Below are positions 1-8,798 of a DNA stretch of 64,000 nucleotides, piece after piece. Under the pieces are notes generated by a model. That model did not search any database, was not told the DNA's origin, and saw only the letters and a list, made by a program, of their open reading frames with translations. The position numbers and the translations under genes were made by a program. Source of the stretch: Sulfitobacter indolifex (lineage in GTDB: Bacteria; Pseudomonadota; Alphaproteobacteria; Rhodobacterales; Rhodobacteraceae); contig NZ_CP084951.1 of NCBI RefSeq assembly GCF_022788655.1, positions 2,728,001 through 2,792,000 of the forward strand, in the 5' to 3' direction. The stretch's first letter is position 1. The number at the start of each line of letters is the position of its first letter.

Positions 1-40
1 ACCATGAGGAATGCCTCGCCGATCACGGGGCCACCGCCTG

Positions 41-364
41 ATGCCTGCCGCCCTGCTCTATCCGCTTGCGGCATTGGCTGAGATCGTCGGGTGTTTTGCG
101 GTCTGGGCGTGGTGGCGCGGCGCATCGCCGCTGTGGCTGGTGCCGGGGATGATCAGCTTGGCGCTGTTTGCGGGGTTGTTGGCCTTGGTCGAAGCCGGGT
201 TCGCCGGGCGCGCTTTTGCGGCCTATGGCGGCGTTTATATCGCGGCTTCGCTGACATGGATGTGGGCGGTAGAAGGGCAGCGGCCTGATCTTTGGGATGC
301 TGCCGGGGCGGGCCTCTGCATTCTTGGCGCAGCGGTGATTATTCTCGCGCCCCGCGCCGGATAG
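41..364 (+). CDS. YnfA/UPF0060 family small membrane protein
   Basis: A 107-residue very hydrophobic protein with four predicted membrane helices, the usual length for the YnfA (UPF0060) family. The start opening MPAALLYP fits the family; a longer in-frame start at 11 adds ten polar, Arg-rich residues and is less likely. Family-typical features are the [15 protein letters not shown] stretch in helix 1 and [13 protein letters not shown] in helix 3. YnfA-like proteins resemble small multidrug resistance exporters, but the substrate is unknown here. The gene sits at the window edge, tail to tail with the 403-1059 gene, so its upstream context is not visible. Confidence 0.85.
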   Translation: MPAALLYPLAALAEIVGCFAVWAWWRGASPLWLVPGMISLALFAGLLALVEAGFAGRAFAAYGGVYIAASLTWMWAVEGQRPDLWDAAGAGLCILGAAVIILAPRAG

Positions 365-402
365 GCTGCCGACCCTTCTGAAAGGGCCGGCAGCCATGTG
401 GT

Positions 403-1059
403 TTAGCTGGCGTCTTTGAATTCGTCGTATTCGCCGCGCACCTGAACGGTCACGGTGACCGCTGTCTTGTCACGGTTGCGCCAGAACCAGCCGTGTTCAC
501 CTGCGAAACCGGCGGTGATTTCGCCCTCTTCACCTGTCGAGCCGCGGCCTTTGTAATAGGTCTCGGATTGGCCCGACCCATGGCCGTGCAGGTCAAAGTT
601 CACACGCCCCCCGTCGACCAACATAGCGTATTGCGCGGTTTGGCCTTCTTCCATCACCAACTTCCACTCGGCAGACTCGCCCGGCGCCAGCGTAAAGGTG
701 ATTTCATCGCGCCATTCTTGCACGGGTTCAGACGGCACCTCTTCGGCATGGGCGGCCCCGACGAAGACGCTGAAGATGTCGTTCATCAGGCTGGATTGCT
801 CTTGGGTCACAAGCGCGCCCTGCTCTTCCAGCGCTTTGATGCGGTCTGCTTCGGCCTCTGCGGCGAGCTGGCTTTTGATCTCGCCCATTTCAGCGAGCCC
901 AAGCACGCCGCCGATCCCCGTAGGGTCGATGTCGTATTCGGCGGGCAGCACCACGGTCACGAGGATCGCGACAGCACTGGCCGCTGCAATGGCGGTGGAG
1001 CGGATGAGCTGCGCGGAGGTGGGCAATTCGTTGAGGCTTGGTTTTTCTGCATTGAACAT
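403..1059 (-). CDS. Membrane-anchored periplasmic protein, third gene of the HupE-type operon
   Basis: A 218-residue protein with one N-terminal membrane helix (about residues 20-40), an acidic Ala/Glu-rich helical stretch (about 58-90) and a C-terminal probably periplasmic domain with several histidines (HGHG near 158, GEHGWFW near 189). It resembles the 'transmembrane anchor protein' that accompanies HupE/UreJ genes in roseobacters; that is recognition from memory. It follows the permease gene by 17 bases on the same strand, so the two are probably co-transcribed. An accessory metal-binding or scaffold role is inferred only from the partner and the histidines. Confidence 0.7.
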   Translation of the reverse strand: MFNAEKPSLNELPTSAQLIRSTAIAAASAVAILVTVVLPAEYDIDPTGIGGVLGLAEMGEIKSQLAAEAEADRIKALEEQGALVTQEQSSLMNDIFSVFVGAAHAEEVPSEPVQEWRDEITFTLAPGESAEWKLVMEEGQTAQYAMLVDGGRVNFDLHGHGSGQSETYYKGRGSTGEEGEITAGFAGEHGWFWRNRDKTAVTVTVQVRGEYDEFKDAS

Positions 1060-1076
1060 GTGGTTCTCCTATTTGC

Positions 1077-1805
1077 TTACGCGGCTACGAAATAGCCGGT
1101 GATTTGAAGGCCCATGAGGATGAACCCCATAGCCATCATGATGACGTTTGCGGTGTAGGCTTGGCGGAAGAAGTTGGGTGATTTCCGCCAAAAGCCCATG
1201 ACGATAAGGATGACGGCAAGCGCCATCAGCTGGCCCATCTCAACGCCTACGTTAAACGCCAGAAGGTTGGCCAAAAGGCCGTCCGAGGCGATCTCGTAGT
1301 CGAGAAGCTTGGTGGCCAGACCGGTGCCGTGGAAGAAGCCAAAGATCAGCGTTGCAACCTTGGTATTGGGCTGCACACCGAACCAGCGCTGATAGGCGGC
1401 GAGGTTGTCGAGCGCCTTGTAGACGACCGACAGGCCAATGATGGCGTCAACGATATAGGCGTTGATGCCCCAGCCGAACCAAACACCGGCCAGCATCGTG
1501 GTCGAATGCCCCACGGCAAAGATGCTGACATAGATGCCGACGTCTTTCATCTTGTAGAGAAAGAAGACGACGCCGAACAAAAACAGGATGTGGTCGTAAC
1601 CCGTCACCATGTGTTTGGCACCGAGATACATGAAGGGAATGATGTTCACCCCCCAGATTTCCTGAATATAGCCCGCATCCCCGGGCGTGACATTATGCGC
1701 CAAGGCATAGCTTGCGCTCTGAATGAGCAAGGTAGTTGTGACAAGGGACAGGATCGCGATCCGGCGTGCGCCAAAATCGGTCCAGCCCCGTGGGACTGTG
1801 TTCAT
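1077..1805 (-). CDS. HupE/UreJ-type membrane permease
   Basis: A 242-residue integral membrane protein with about seven helices, the first possibly a cleaved signal (ends ALAHN). HupE/UreJ_2 hallmarks are visible: GYDHILFLFG near residue 70, AVGHSTT near 98 and GFFHGTGLA near 157, which place histidines within the membrane. HupE/UreJ proteins are associated with nickel or cobalt handling for hydrogenase and urease, but no such enzyme is encoded here. The neighbours are a His-rich secreted protein upstream and a membrane-anchored protein downstream, and a CsoR-family regulator diverges beyond. Metal transport is well supported by family; metal identity and direction are not. Confidence 0.82.
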   Translation of the reverse strand: MNTVPRGWTDFGARRIAILSLVTTTLLIQSASYALAHNVTPGDAGYIQEIWGVNIIPFMYLGAKHMVTGYDHILFLFGVVFFLYKMKDVGIYVSIFAVGHSTTMLAGVWFGWGINAYIVDAIIGLSVVYKALDNLAAYQRWFGVQPNTKVATLIFGFFHGTGLATKLLDYEIASDGLLANLLAFNVGVEMGQLMALAVILIVMGFWRKSPNFFRQAYTANVIMMAMGFILMGLQITGYFVAA

Positions 1806-1862
1806 GGATTGAACTCCGCGTATGTGATTTGTGAGGAATGGGAGCGCCAGTGGCGCGGCCAG

Positions 1863-2219
1863 TCACACGCGCGGCGGTCGTTCGATCAGGTAGACCCTTG
1901 AAGTATTTGCAGAAGCGGCACTCAGCCGCCAAGCGGCCCGGTAGACCTCAACAGGTTGCGCGGCCAAGGCGCGGCCAAACACGACGGCTTGGCTATGATC
2001 ATGGTCTGCACTGTCGTGACTGTGCCCATGCATGGCCCAAACAAGGTCTTCTTCTAACCCGTGAGAGTGCCCGTGATCCGCGATCATCTGTTCATGTTCT
2101 TGAAGAACATCCAACACCGCAGGAACATGGGAAGAGGTCGGCACCACGGACCAGACGAGCACGGCCACACAGAGAAGCATCGCAAAAGCGGCTTGCCCAG
2201 TTGTCCGTAGAAAAGTCAT
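1863..2219 (-). CDS. Small His-rich exported protein
   Basis: A 118-residue protein with an N-terminal signal or anchor (about residues 8-28), then a region rich in His/Asp (HSHGLEEDLVWAMHGHSHDSADHDHS). Clusters of HxH and HDH suggest divalent metal binding. The ATG at 2219 is preferred over an upstream TTG at 2243. It is the first gene of the leftward arm, 57 bases before the permease, and diverges from the CsoR-type gene with a palindrome between them. No family is recognised; a periplasmic metal-buffering role is inferred. Confidence 0.7.
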   Translation of the reverse strand: MTFLRTTGQAAFAMLLCVAVLVWSVVPTSSHVPAVLDVLQEHEQMIADHGHSHGLEEDLVWAMHGHSHDSADHDHSQAVVFGRALAAQPVEVYRAAWRLSAASANTSRVYLIERPPRV

Positions 2220-2271
2220 CTGTCCTGTCTGCCCTCTCGTCAATTACGCGGCGCTTTTCGCCGTCTTGCTC

Positions 2272-2290
2272 TATCCCCCCTAGGGGGATA
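2272..2290. promoter_or_regulatory. Candidate CsoR/RcnR-type operator
   Basis: TATCCCCCCTAGGGGGATA is a near-perfect palindrome of C/G tracts flanked by TAT/ATA, the form known for CsoR/RcnR/DmeR-family operators. It lies 10 bases before the CsoR-family start codon and about 50 bases before the divergent His-rich gene, so one site could control both arms. Confidence 0.75.
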
Positions 2291-2300
2291 CGGTCTTAGT

Positions 2301-2561
2301 ATGTCAGACACCCATATTCATGCAAGTCATCCCGCCCTCATTGCCCGGCTGAAACGTGCCGATGGGCATCTGCGTGCGGTGATCACGATGTTAGAGGCAG
2401 GCAAACCCTGCGTTGACGTGGCGCAGCAGCTGCAGGCCGTTGAGAAGGCCGTGACCAACGCCAAACGCGTGTTGATCCATGACCACATCGACCATTGCCT
2501 TGAGGTCGATGGCTCCGAGAGTGACCGCGCCGAGCTTAAGACCATCACCCGTTACCTCTGA
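2301..2561 (+). CDS. CsoR/RcnR/FrmR-family metal-sensing repressor
   Basis: An 86-residue all-helical DUF156 protein. The spacing C37-(24)-H62-(3)-C66 matches the Cys-His-Cys triad of copper-sensing CsoR (C36-H61-C65 in the mycobacterial protein) rather than the Cys-His-His of RcnR. However, the N-terminus also carries His5, His7 and His10, which in RcnR-like sensors help bind Ni/Co. Such proteins bind G/C-tract palindromes and release on metal binding; one lies immediately upstream. The MFS gene follows 7 bases downstream. The triad points to Cu(I), while HupE-type neighbours point to Ni/Co, so the metal is left open. Confidence 0.88.
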   Translation: MSDTHIHASHPALIARLKRADGHLRAVITMLEAGKPCVDVAQQLQAVEKAVTNAKRVLIHDHIDHCLEVDGSESDRAELKTITRYL

Positions 2562-2568
2562 GGGTATT

Positions 2569-3798
2569 ATGCTGGGTGTTTTATCGGATCGAACCTACAG
2601 ACACCTCTTCCTCGCCCAAGTTGTCGCGCTTCTTGGCACTGGCTTGGCAACGATGGCGCTTGGCCTGTTGGCCTATGATCTGGCCGGGGATCGGGCCGCC
2701 ATGGTGCTGGGCACCGTCTTTACGATCAAGATGGTGGCCTATGTCGGCATCGCGCCGATTGCTGGTGCCTTTGCCGAGCGTCTGCCGCGCCGCGCTCTGT
2801 TGGTCACGTTGGACCTGGTGCGGGCGGCGGTGGCCTTGGCTCTCCCCTTCGTGACCGAGGTTTGGCAGATCTATATCCTGATCTTCTTCCTGCAATCAGC
2901 CTCAGCCGCCTTTACGCCGACCTTTCAGGCAACCATCCCTGACGTGCTGCCCGACGAGGCGCGCTATACCAGAGCGCTGTCCTTGTCCCGTTTGGCCTAT
3001 GATCTGGAGAACATCATCTCGCCCGCGCTGGCCGCTGTGCTGCTGACGGTGATAAGCTACAACGCCCTTTTTCTTGGGACGGTCGCAGGTTTCGGGGCCT
3101 CGGCGCTGCTGGTGCTGACGGTCGTTCTGCCCGGCCCCCAAGCGACAGTCCCGCGCGGGATTTATGACCGCACCACGCGGGGGCTGCGGATCTACCTCGC
3201 AACACCGCGGTTGCGCGGGCTGCTGGGGCTAAACCTCGCGGTGTCGTCGGCGGGCGCGATGGTTTTGGTGAACTCGGTTGTGCTGGTGCGGGGGCAACTG
3301 GGGCTTGATGATACGGCGCTGGCTTGGTCCATGTTCGCCTACGGGGCTGGCAGCATGAGCGCGGCGCTGGCTCTGCCCAGAGTGCTGGACAAGTACCCGG
3401 ACAGACCCGTCATGATGACAGGGGCTTGGCTGATGATGCTGGCTCTGTTTGGGATCGCAGCGGGCATCATGGTTTTCGGCTTATCTTGGCCCCTCCTGCT
3501 GACGATTTGGCTGCTCATCGGCCTGGGCAATTCTGCGGTTCTGACCCCCTCGGGCCGTCTCTTGCGCCGATCGGCTCAGCCAGAAGACCGGCCTGCTGTA
3601 TTTGCAGCGCAATTCGCGCTGTCTCATGCTTGCTGGCTGATCACCTATCCTTTGGCAGGTTGGACCATGACCGCATTCGGAACGGTTCCAGCGCTGATAC
3701 TGCTGGGTAGTTTGGCCGCGCTCGGGATCATAGCAGCCCTGCGCGTTTGGCCCGCTGACGTATCGGATAACACGGGCGCGTCTAGCACTCATTTTTGA
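2569..3798 (+). CDS. MFS transporter co-transcribed with the CsoR-type repressor
   Basis: A 409-residue, about 12-helix major facilitator. The ATG at 2569 is chosen because GAGGG precedes it directly and the repressor stop codon lies 7 bases upstream; an earlier in-frame start would read through the repressor gene in another frame. The N-terminus (DRTYRHLFLAQVVALLGTGLATMALGLLAYDL) is like that of the MFS_3/EntS-type exporters, a group that includes NreB-like nickel exporters. Given the metal-responsive repressor, metal export is the best guess, but no His-rich NreB tail is present beyond the final SSTHF, so the substrate is not established. Confidence 0.8.
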   Translation: MLGVLSDRTYRHLFLAQVVALLGTGLATMALGLLAYDLAGDRAAMVLGTVFTIKMVAYVGIAPIAGAFAERLPRRALLVTLDLVRAAVALALPFVTEVWQIYILIFFLQSASAAFTPTFQATIPDVLPDEARYTRALSLSRLAYDLENIISPALAAVLLTVISYNALFLGTVAGFGASALLVLTVVLPGPQATVPRGIYDRTTRGLRIYLATPRLRGLLGLNLAVSSAGAMVLVNSVVLVRGQLGLDDTALAWSMFAYGAGSMSAALALPRVLDKYPDRPVMMTGAWLMMLALFGIAAGIMVFGLSWPLLLTIWLLIGLGNSAVLTPSGRLLRRSAQPEDRPAVFAAQFALSHACWLITYPLAGWTMTAFGTVPALILLGSLAALGIIAALRVWPADVSDNTGASSTHF

Positions 3799-4186
3799 AT
3801 AGGACGGGTCGCAGTGTGGTGAGCCGCCGAACGGCGTCTCTTGTCCTCACGCATTAGGCATACGACTTGGGTCGCTAAAACGCGAAAATCGGGCGTTTCC
3901 GCCCGATTGACCTTATTCGCTTGCAAAATGGGCGTTTTAGCCCGGCCGATGGCTATTGGTGGTCAGAACATGCAGGGAAAAACAGGAGAAGGCTTCTCAA
4001 GCTCCCAAAAAACCCTGATTCTAAGATTCGAAAATTAAATTCTTTTTAACTACTTACTATTCAGACACCGACGCGCGGAAACTAATAGTCTGCTCAAGAA
4101 AGGAAAAGCTTACGCAGACATTTAACACTTTCTTACTAAGAACTTAGAGCCCGTTCGGCCTGATGCTGCACCCTGCTCGGTCTGCT
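3799..4186. other. Gene-free AT-rich gap with a short hairpin
   Basis: No convincing coding region. A perfect 9-bp inverted repeat (AATCGGGCG, loop TTTC, CGCCCGATT) occupies 3887-3908 and may end MFS transcription, though no T-run follows. GGGCG and GCCC words recur near 3930. From about 4010 to 4140 the sequence is distinctly AT-rich. Confidence 0.5.
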
Positions 4187-4447
4187 CTATGAAGGCGACC
4201 CACTTGTCATTCCCGCGACCATCGCACCGAGCGCGACAAGATGGACCAGCATCAACGCTTTGTCATTCCACAACGCGCCAACAGCAAACCACCCCAACAC
4301 GCCGATCAGAAACAGATAAAGGTTCCATGGCGTCCATCCAAACCCTGTAGCGGTGTAGCCCAGGATCTGGATGATCGATGCACCCCATTTGACTACAAAA
4401 ACCAAGCGGTCAAATCTTGGGCCCTCGGTGACAGCGTCAGACAGCAC
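4187..4447 (-). CDS. Small two- or three-helix membrane protein (DUF6552-like)
   Basis: An 86-residue protein with a polar N-terminus and three hydrophobic stretches (about residues 17-35, 42-60 and 64-80). It starts with GTG inside the last codons of the SDR gene (11-base overlap), so translation is probably coupled. It resembles short Rhodobacterales membrane proteins of the DUF6552 type, from memory. Function unknown. Confidence 0.6.
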   Translation of the reverse strand: MLSDAVTEGPRFDRLVFVVKWGASIIQILGYTATGFGWTPWNLYLFLIGVLGWFAVGALWNDKALMLVHLVALGAMVAGMTSGSPS

Positions 4448-5141
4448 GGGTCAAACCGCCGTCGATACGCAGGTTCTGACCGGTTATATAGCCACCGCCT
4501 TCAGAGGCCAGAAGCGATATTACCGAAGACACTTCCTGCGCGCGCCCGTAGCGCCCCATGGGAATGCGCGCCCTGCGATCCTCGGTTTCCGGCAAGCTGT
4601 CAATGAAGCCGGGCAGGACATTATTCATACGAATATTGTCGGCAGCGTATTTATCGGAATAAAGCTTGGTGAACGCAGCAAGCCCTGCGCGGAAGACGCC
4701 TGAAGTCGGAAAGAGCGGATCAGGCTCGAAGGCCGCGAATGTCGAGATGTTGATGATGGCTCCGCCTCCCTGTGCCTGCATGACCGGTGTAACAAGGCGA
4801 GTCGGACGGACGACGTTCATCAGGTAGACTTCCATGCCCATGTGCCAGTCATCATCCGATATCTCCAGCACCGGCCCTTTGGGGCCATGACCAGCAGAGT
4901 TGATCAGCGCGTCTACACGGCCCCAACGCTCAACTGCGCCTTGAACCAAGGCAGACAGGTCGTCAGGGCTGGTGTTGGAGCCTGTAACACCAAATCCGCC
5001 TAACTCAACGCCAAGCGCCTCGCCTTTGCCTGATGATGAAAGGATGCCCACCTTGAACCCGTCTGCGGCCAACTGACGGGCAGCATCTGCACCCATTCCA
5101 CTTCCGCCTGCGGTGATAAGCGCTACTTTTTCTACTGGCAT
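4437..5141 (-). CDS. SDR-family protein lacking the canonical YxxxK
   Basis: A 234-residue Rossmann-fold short-chain dehydrogenase/reductase. The start at 5141 is chosen because a purine-rich GAGAGAGAAA precedes it and because the cofactor motif TAGGSGMG (residues 10-17) then begins in the usual place. NSAGH (81-85) corresponds to the NNAG motif and Ser133 (NIST) to the catalytic serine. Where Tyr-x3-Lys is expected, the sequence reads S147-G-V-F-R151, so both residues appear replaced. The reaction may be altered or lost. It diverges from a LysR gene 100 bases away, which probably controls it. Confidence 0.83.
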   Translation of the reverse strand: MPVEKVALITAGGSGMGADAARQLAADGFKVGILSSSGKGEALGVELGGFGVTGSNTSPDDLSALVQGAVERWGRVDALINSAGHGPKGPVLEISDDDWHMGMEVYLMNVVRPTRLVTPVMQAQGGGAIINISTFAAFEPDPLFPTSGVFRAGLAAFTKLYSDKYAADNIRMNNVLPGFIDSLPETEDRRARIPMGRYGRAQEVSSVISLLASEGGGYITGQNLRIDGGLTRAV

Positions 5142-5240
5142 TTCTCTCTCCAACTCTGCGTTGGCGTATCTATACCAAGTTTTTGTCGGATACCCCTCCT
5201 GAGAATTGATGTCTCCTGCCTGTAGGATTACTATTGTAAG

Positions 5241-6113
5241 ATGTCTCAACTTCCTCCCCTCAACGGGTTACGTGCATTTGACGTGGCCGGCAGGTTTCTA
5301 AATTTCCGCGCGGCTGCCGATGAATTGGGCGTTACTCAAGGTGCCGTGGCCCAGCAGGTGCGCCAGCTTGAGGCGCATTTAGGGGTGCCCTTGTTTGAAA
5401 GGCTGCCCAAAGGGCTGGCCTTCACTTCGGCGGGACGGAGTTATCACGTGAATGTTGCCACCGCATTCGAGGCTCTTCGCAATGCGACGGACCAACTCAA
5501 GCCGGAACCCGGCAAAGTCCTTGTCAGTGTCACGCCGACATTCGCCGCAAAGTGGCTGATCCCTAATCTGCCCGACTTTTCGGCCAAGCACCCTGATATC
5601 GACCTGCGCATTCTGGCAACAGAAAAGGTTTCAAGCTTTCACAGTGATGGAATTGACCTTGCCGTGAGGCAAGGCATGCCGCCCTTTGGGGCCGCCCTCA
5701 ACGCTCACCTTTTATTTCGCCAGCAGGTTGTCGCAGTGGCAGCACCAGGCCTTGTTGGCGAGCACATCCTGCCTGTAAGCCCACAGGCCATATCCTCCAT
5801 GCCCAAACTCCACGATGCGCATGATCTTTGGCCAAAATTTCTGGACTTGCTCAATATTGAAGATAAAGGGGGGCGCGGGCTGCGTCTCAATCAAACGTCT
5901 CTGGCTGTGGATGCTGCGCTCTTTGGTCAAGGTGTGGCTCTGGTAAGCCGTTTTCTTGTAGCTGCGGAGATCGCGACCAAGCGACTGATCCAGATCACGC
6001 CACAATCCCTCTCCGGCGAACAGGATTTCTACCTGCTCGCCACCAGAAACTCCAAACATAACGCCGCGATTGATGTGGTGGTGGCATGGTTTCTGGATCA
6101 AGCTGAAAGGTAA
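5241..6113 (+). CDS. LysR-family transcriptional regulator, GcvA-like
   Basis: A 290-residue LysR protein: N-terminal winged helix (residues 5-65, FRAAADELGVTQGAVAQQVRQLEAHLG) and a C-terminal effector domain from about 90. The opening LPPLNGLRAFDVAGR and the AVRQG stretch are typical of the GcvA/beta-lactamase-regulator branch. It is divergent from the SDR gene, with starts 100 bases apart, the usual arrangement for a LysR protein controlling its neighbour. The inducer is unknown. Confidence 0.88.
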   Translation: MSQLPPLNGLRAFDVAGRFLNFRAAADELGVTQGAVAQQVRQLEAHLGVPLFERLPKGLAFTSAGRSYHVNVATAFEALRNATDQLKPEPGKVLVSVTPTFAAKWLIPNLPDFSAKHPDIDLRILATEKVSSFHSDGIDLAVRQGMPPFGAALNAHLLFRQQVVAVAAPGLVGEHILPVSPQAISSMPKLHDAHDLWPKFLDLLNIEDKGGRGLRLNQTSLAVDAALFGQGVALVSRFLVAAEIATKRLIQITPQSLSGEQDFYLLATRNSKHNAAIDVVVAWFLDQAER

Positions 6114-6536
6114 TCCCGTCCTAATCGTGCCAAAGGAGAGCTGCTGATTGCGGCCATTGGAGCAGTTGCAGATAAACGTCGCTATGTCCCGCGCAGCTGA
6201 CCTTGGTAAGTTGTGCGACTAATGTCCGGTCCGAGCCCAAAATGACCGCGTGAGGGCCGAGAACCTCGCAGTTGCGGCGTAAACTGGGCCGGCAAGAGCG
6301 ACCCAAAGGAAACACTCGAAAGCAATCCTGGTTGCTGCAATGCTGCGAGACTAACCGGCCATTCAATGCGACCGAAAAATGATGAGGAGCGATCGCACGG
6401 TATGGAAAGGTCTTCGGTATATTCTTTGCAAAGTAGATCACCGCGGAATTAACGTAGATACAGAAAGCCGACGACTAACGTATGATCGTTGAGATGACAG
6501 ATGAATTGACAGCTTTTCGGGTAGTTTATCCGGGCG
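6114..6536. other. Gene-free stretch with degenerate intergenic element
   Basis: No coding region with convincing composition. Words such as ATGTCCGGTCCGAG (near 6221) and GGGCCGGCAAGAGCGACCC (near 6285) belong to the vocabulary that recurs in other gaps of this window (14.99, 16.6, 23.9, 32.05, 48.1, 52.2 and 53.3 kb). Confidence 0.45.
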
Positions 6537-8006
6537 TTAACCTTTTTTCATTCTGGTGTTTTGAGCCAGTATCTCACCCAGCCGGACGACCTCGCCAGTC
6601 AACATGTCCAAGTCGGACGGGAGGGTCCGATGATTATTTATTGCAGCTCTCAAGCAATGTCGTCCTCTTACCGTCGTGTCCGAGACCGCGGCGATGCCAG
6701 TCTCCTGCATGCGCACCATTATCTCTGTGTTCAGTCGCTTGAGGGCCTCTTCCGACAGTCCTCCGGGATCGTATCGAAAGCAGACGATATTTATGACGCC
6801 CGGAAAGCATAGCTCCAAGTTCGGTGTGGCGATGATCCGGTCGGAGAGATAGCAGGCATGGTCGAGGTCTTGATCGATCAGCCGCCCGAATTTCGCCAGA
6901 CCGTGTTCCTTCAGTGCCATCCAGACCTTCAGCGCCCGGAACCCGCGCGACGTCTGGAGCCCGAAGTCGTGCAGCCATGCGCCCGAGGCGATGCCTCGCG
7001 GTGCTGCCTCAAGATACTCGGGCGTAACAGTGAATGTGCGGAGATGCGCGTCTGCATCTTTCACCAAGGCGCAGCCGACCTCAAAGGGGGCATGCAGCCA
7101 CTTGTGTGGATCAATAGCGATCGAGTCGGCTCGTGCGATCCCGTTTACCATTGCGCGCCCTTTCGGTGCGATGGCCAGAAGTCCGCCGATGCAGCCGTCG
7201 ACGTGCATCCAAAGACCTTCCTCAGCGCAGAGGTCGGCGATGGCCGCGAGGTCGTCAATGGCGCCGGTGTTCACGGTCCCCGCTGTTGCAATCACGCAGG
7301 CGGGGTGCAGGCCGGAGGCGCGGTCCTCTGTGATAGCTGTGCGGAGGGCTGCAAGATCCATTCGGCAGTCCGCGTCGGACGGAATACGCCGCAAAGCATT
7401 GTTGCCAAGCCCCATCGCTTCAACAGCGATGCGGTGGCAGGAGTGGACCTGATCCGAGCCGTAAAAGCGCATTGGTGCAGAAAGGGCGCCGATGCCCTCG
7501 TTCCTCAGGTCGATACCAGACATGACGTTGCGCGCGACAGTCAGTCCGATCAGGTTCGCCATTGAGCCACCCGAGACCAAGGTGCCGCTGGCCTCTGCCG
7601 GATAGCCGATCATTTCCTTCATCCAGCCGATAACCTGCTTGTCGATTTCAGCAGCTGCATGATCGCCGCCGCCAAGGTTCGATCCGAGAATGGCCGCGAG
7701 GAAGTCGCCCATCGCCCCGGTGAAGTTACTGGCCCCCATATACCACATCCAGAACCGCGGATGGATATTGCCCATCGGGAAGGGGAAAACCTCTGTCATC
7801 ACCTGCTGATAGACGTTTGGCAGCGGCATACCTTCATGAGACAAGCCCTTACGAAACTGCTCGCGCACCTGTGGCGGCATGTCCTGCCAGACGGGGCGGG
7901 ATCGGACATCTCGGATGTAATCGATGGCGTCGTCGACCATTTGATGCGCAACGGCGCGGTGCGTTTCCCAGTCAGCGGGATCAAGCGTTTCCGGTAATTT
8001 GGACAT
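6537..8006 (-). CDS. PLP-dependent group II (aromatic amino acid type) decarboxylase
   Basis: A 489-residue pyridoxal-phosphate enzyme of the DDC/glutamate decarboxylase family. The PLP lysine is K302 in IDPHKW; HVDGCIGG (268-275) holds the PLP-ring aspartate, and HPRFWMWYMGASN (82-94) is the usual substrate-pocket entry. Length is normal for the family. The substrate could be an aromatic amino acid, a related amino acid or a specialised compound; the sequence does not say. It is 17 bases downstream of the DUF2182 gene on the same strand, so a DUF1326-DUF2182-decarboxylase operon is likely. Confidence 0.85.
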   Translation of the reverse strand: MSKLPETLDPADWETHRAVAHQMVDDAIDYIRDVRSRPVWQDMPPQVREQFRKGLSHEGMPLPNVYQQVMTEVFPFPMGNIHPRFWMWYMGASNFTGAMGDFLAAILGSNLGGGDHAAAEIDKQVIGWMKEMIGYPAEASGTLVSGGSMANLIGLTVARNVMSGIDLRNEGIGALSAPMRFYGSDQVHSCHRIAVEAMGLGNNALRRIPSDADCRMDLAALRTAITEDRASGLHPACVIATAGTVNTGAIDDLAAIADLCAEEGLWMHVDGCIGGLLAIAPKGRAMVNGIARADSIAIDPHKWLHAPFEVGCALVKDADAHLRTFTVTPEYLEAAPRGIASGAWLHDFGLQTSRGFRALKVWMALKEHGLAKFGRLIDQDLDHACYLSDRIIATPNLELCFPGVINIVCFRYDPGGLSEEALKRLNTEIMVRMQETGIAAVSDTTVRGRHCLRAAINNHRTLPSDLDMLTGEVVRLGEILAQNTRMKKG

Positions 8007-8023
8007 GGCTTAGCGAAACTCCC

Positions 8024-8797
8024 TTATGAGACTGCGAGAGCAAGCAATACTGCTCCGGCAGTGATCAGCAGACTGGCGGACACGGCTCCAGTATATCGCC
8101 ATTGAGGGATGGCCTTTTCGATCAGGACATAGGCCGCGAGGGCGCCGATCCATGCAAGGTTCATTACCCCGCCCACGAACAGAAGCGCCATCAGCGCCCA
8201 GCAGCACCCGAGGCAGTATCCGCCGTGTTGGAGCCCCATCAAGAGGGCACCGCGAGGCCCAGGCCGCCAATGACCGGTCACGAACTGAAGCGGCGACTGG
8301 CAGTGCTTGAGGCAGGCGCTCTTGGCCGGCGTAAGCTGATAAATCCCGGCTACCAACAGGAGCAGTCCCGCCAGCATCTGGGAATTGGCTCGCATGCCGT
8401 CGAGAAGCCCGATCTGGGTCAATTGCCACTGCATGAGGGTGGCCACCACGCTGAAACCGCCCCAGACGAGTATATACCCCGAGACGAAAAAAGACGTGCT
8501 TGCCCGCCTGCTTGCCCGCTTCGCGACCGATGAGAACAGCAGGATCATCGGCGCGGCCGAAGGCAGCATCATCGCCACCATCATCACCCACCACATGATG
8601 AACATCAGCCCTGTCTGTGCCGGCGACCACCCCGACGCCTGCGCTGTTTGCATGGGCGCCGACATGGCGGGCATCTCCATGCCGGCGCCAGTCAACAGAT
8701 AGCCCCACGAAAGCAGGGTTACCGTTGCAAGACCGATCGCCACCAACACCTGATCCCGGTGCAGCAACCGTTCTAACGGGCTAATCCCGCCGGCCAT
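8024..8797 (-). CDS. DUF2182 integral membrane protein
   Basis: A 257-residue protein with about seven membrane helices. The start ATG at 8797 lies one base after the stop codon of the DUF1326 gene; an upstream in-frame ATG at 8845 would overlap it by 47 bases and is possible. The family signature MFIMWWVMMVAMMLPSAAPM and the CLKHC / GLQHGGYCLGCCW Cys/His segments suggest metal binding within the membrane. DUF2182 proteins are habitually encoded beside DUF1326 proteins. Function is unknown; a joint metal-related role is inferred. Confidence 0.85.
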   Translation of the reverse strand: MAGGISPLERLLHRDQVLVAIGLATVTLLSWGYLLTGAGMEMPAMSAPMQTAQASGWSPAQTGLMFIMWWVMMVAMMLPSAAPMILLFSSVAKRASRRASTSFFVSGYILVWGGFSVVATLMQWQLTQIGLLDGMRANSQMLAGLLLLVAGIYQLTPAKSACLKHCQSPLQFVTGHWRPGPRGALLMGLQHGGYCLGCCWALMALLFVGGVMNLAWIGALAAYVLIEKAIPQWRYTGAVSASLLITAGAVLLALAVS

Positions 8798-8798
8798 C

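Noticed and set aside
493..1095. 200-codon + strand frame
   Set aside because: Shadow of the anchored protein gene; the minus-strand product has a membrane helix and operon context.
3841..4038. 65-codon + strand frame after the MFS gene
   Set aside because: No ribosome site, no domain, and it spans a hairpin in an AT-rich gap.
6121..6441. 106-codon minus-strand frame
   Set aside because: Falls in the degenerate intergenic element; composition and start are not gene-like.
6858..7565. Long + strand frame inside the decarboxylase gene
   Set aside because: Opposite-strand shadow of a well-supported gene.
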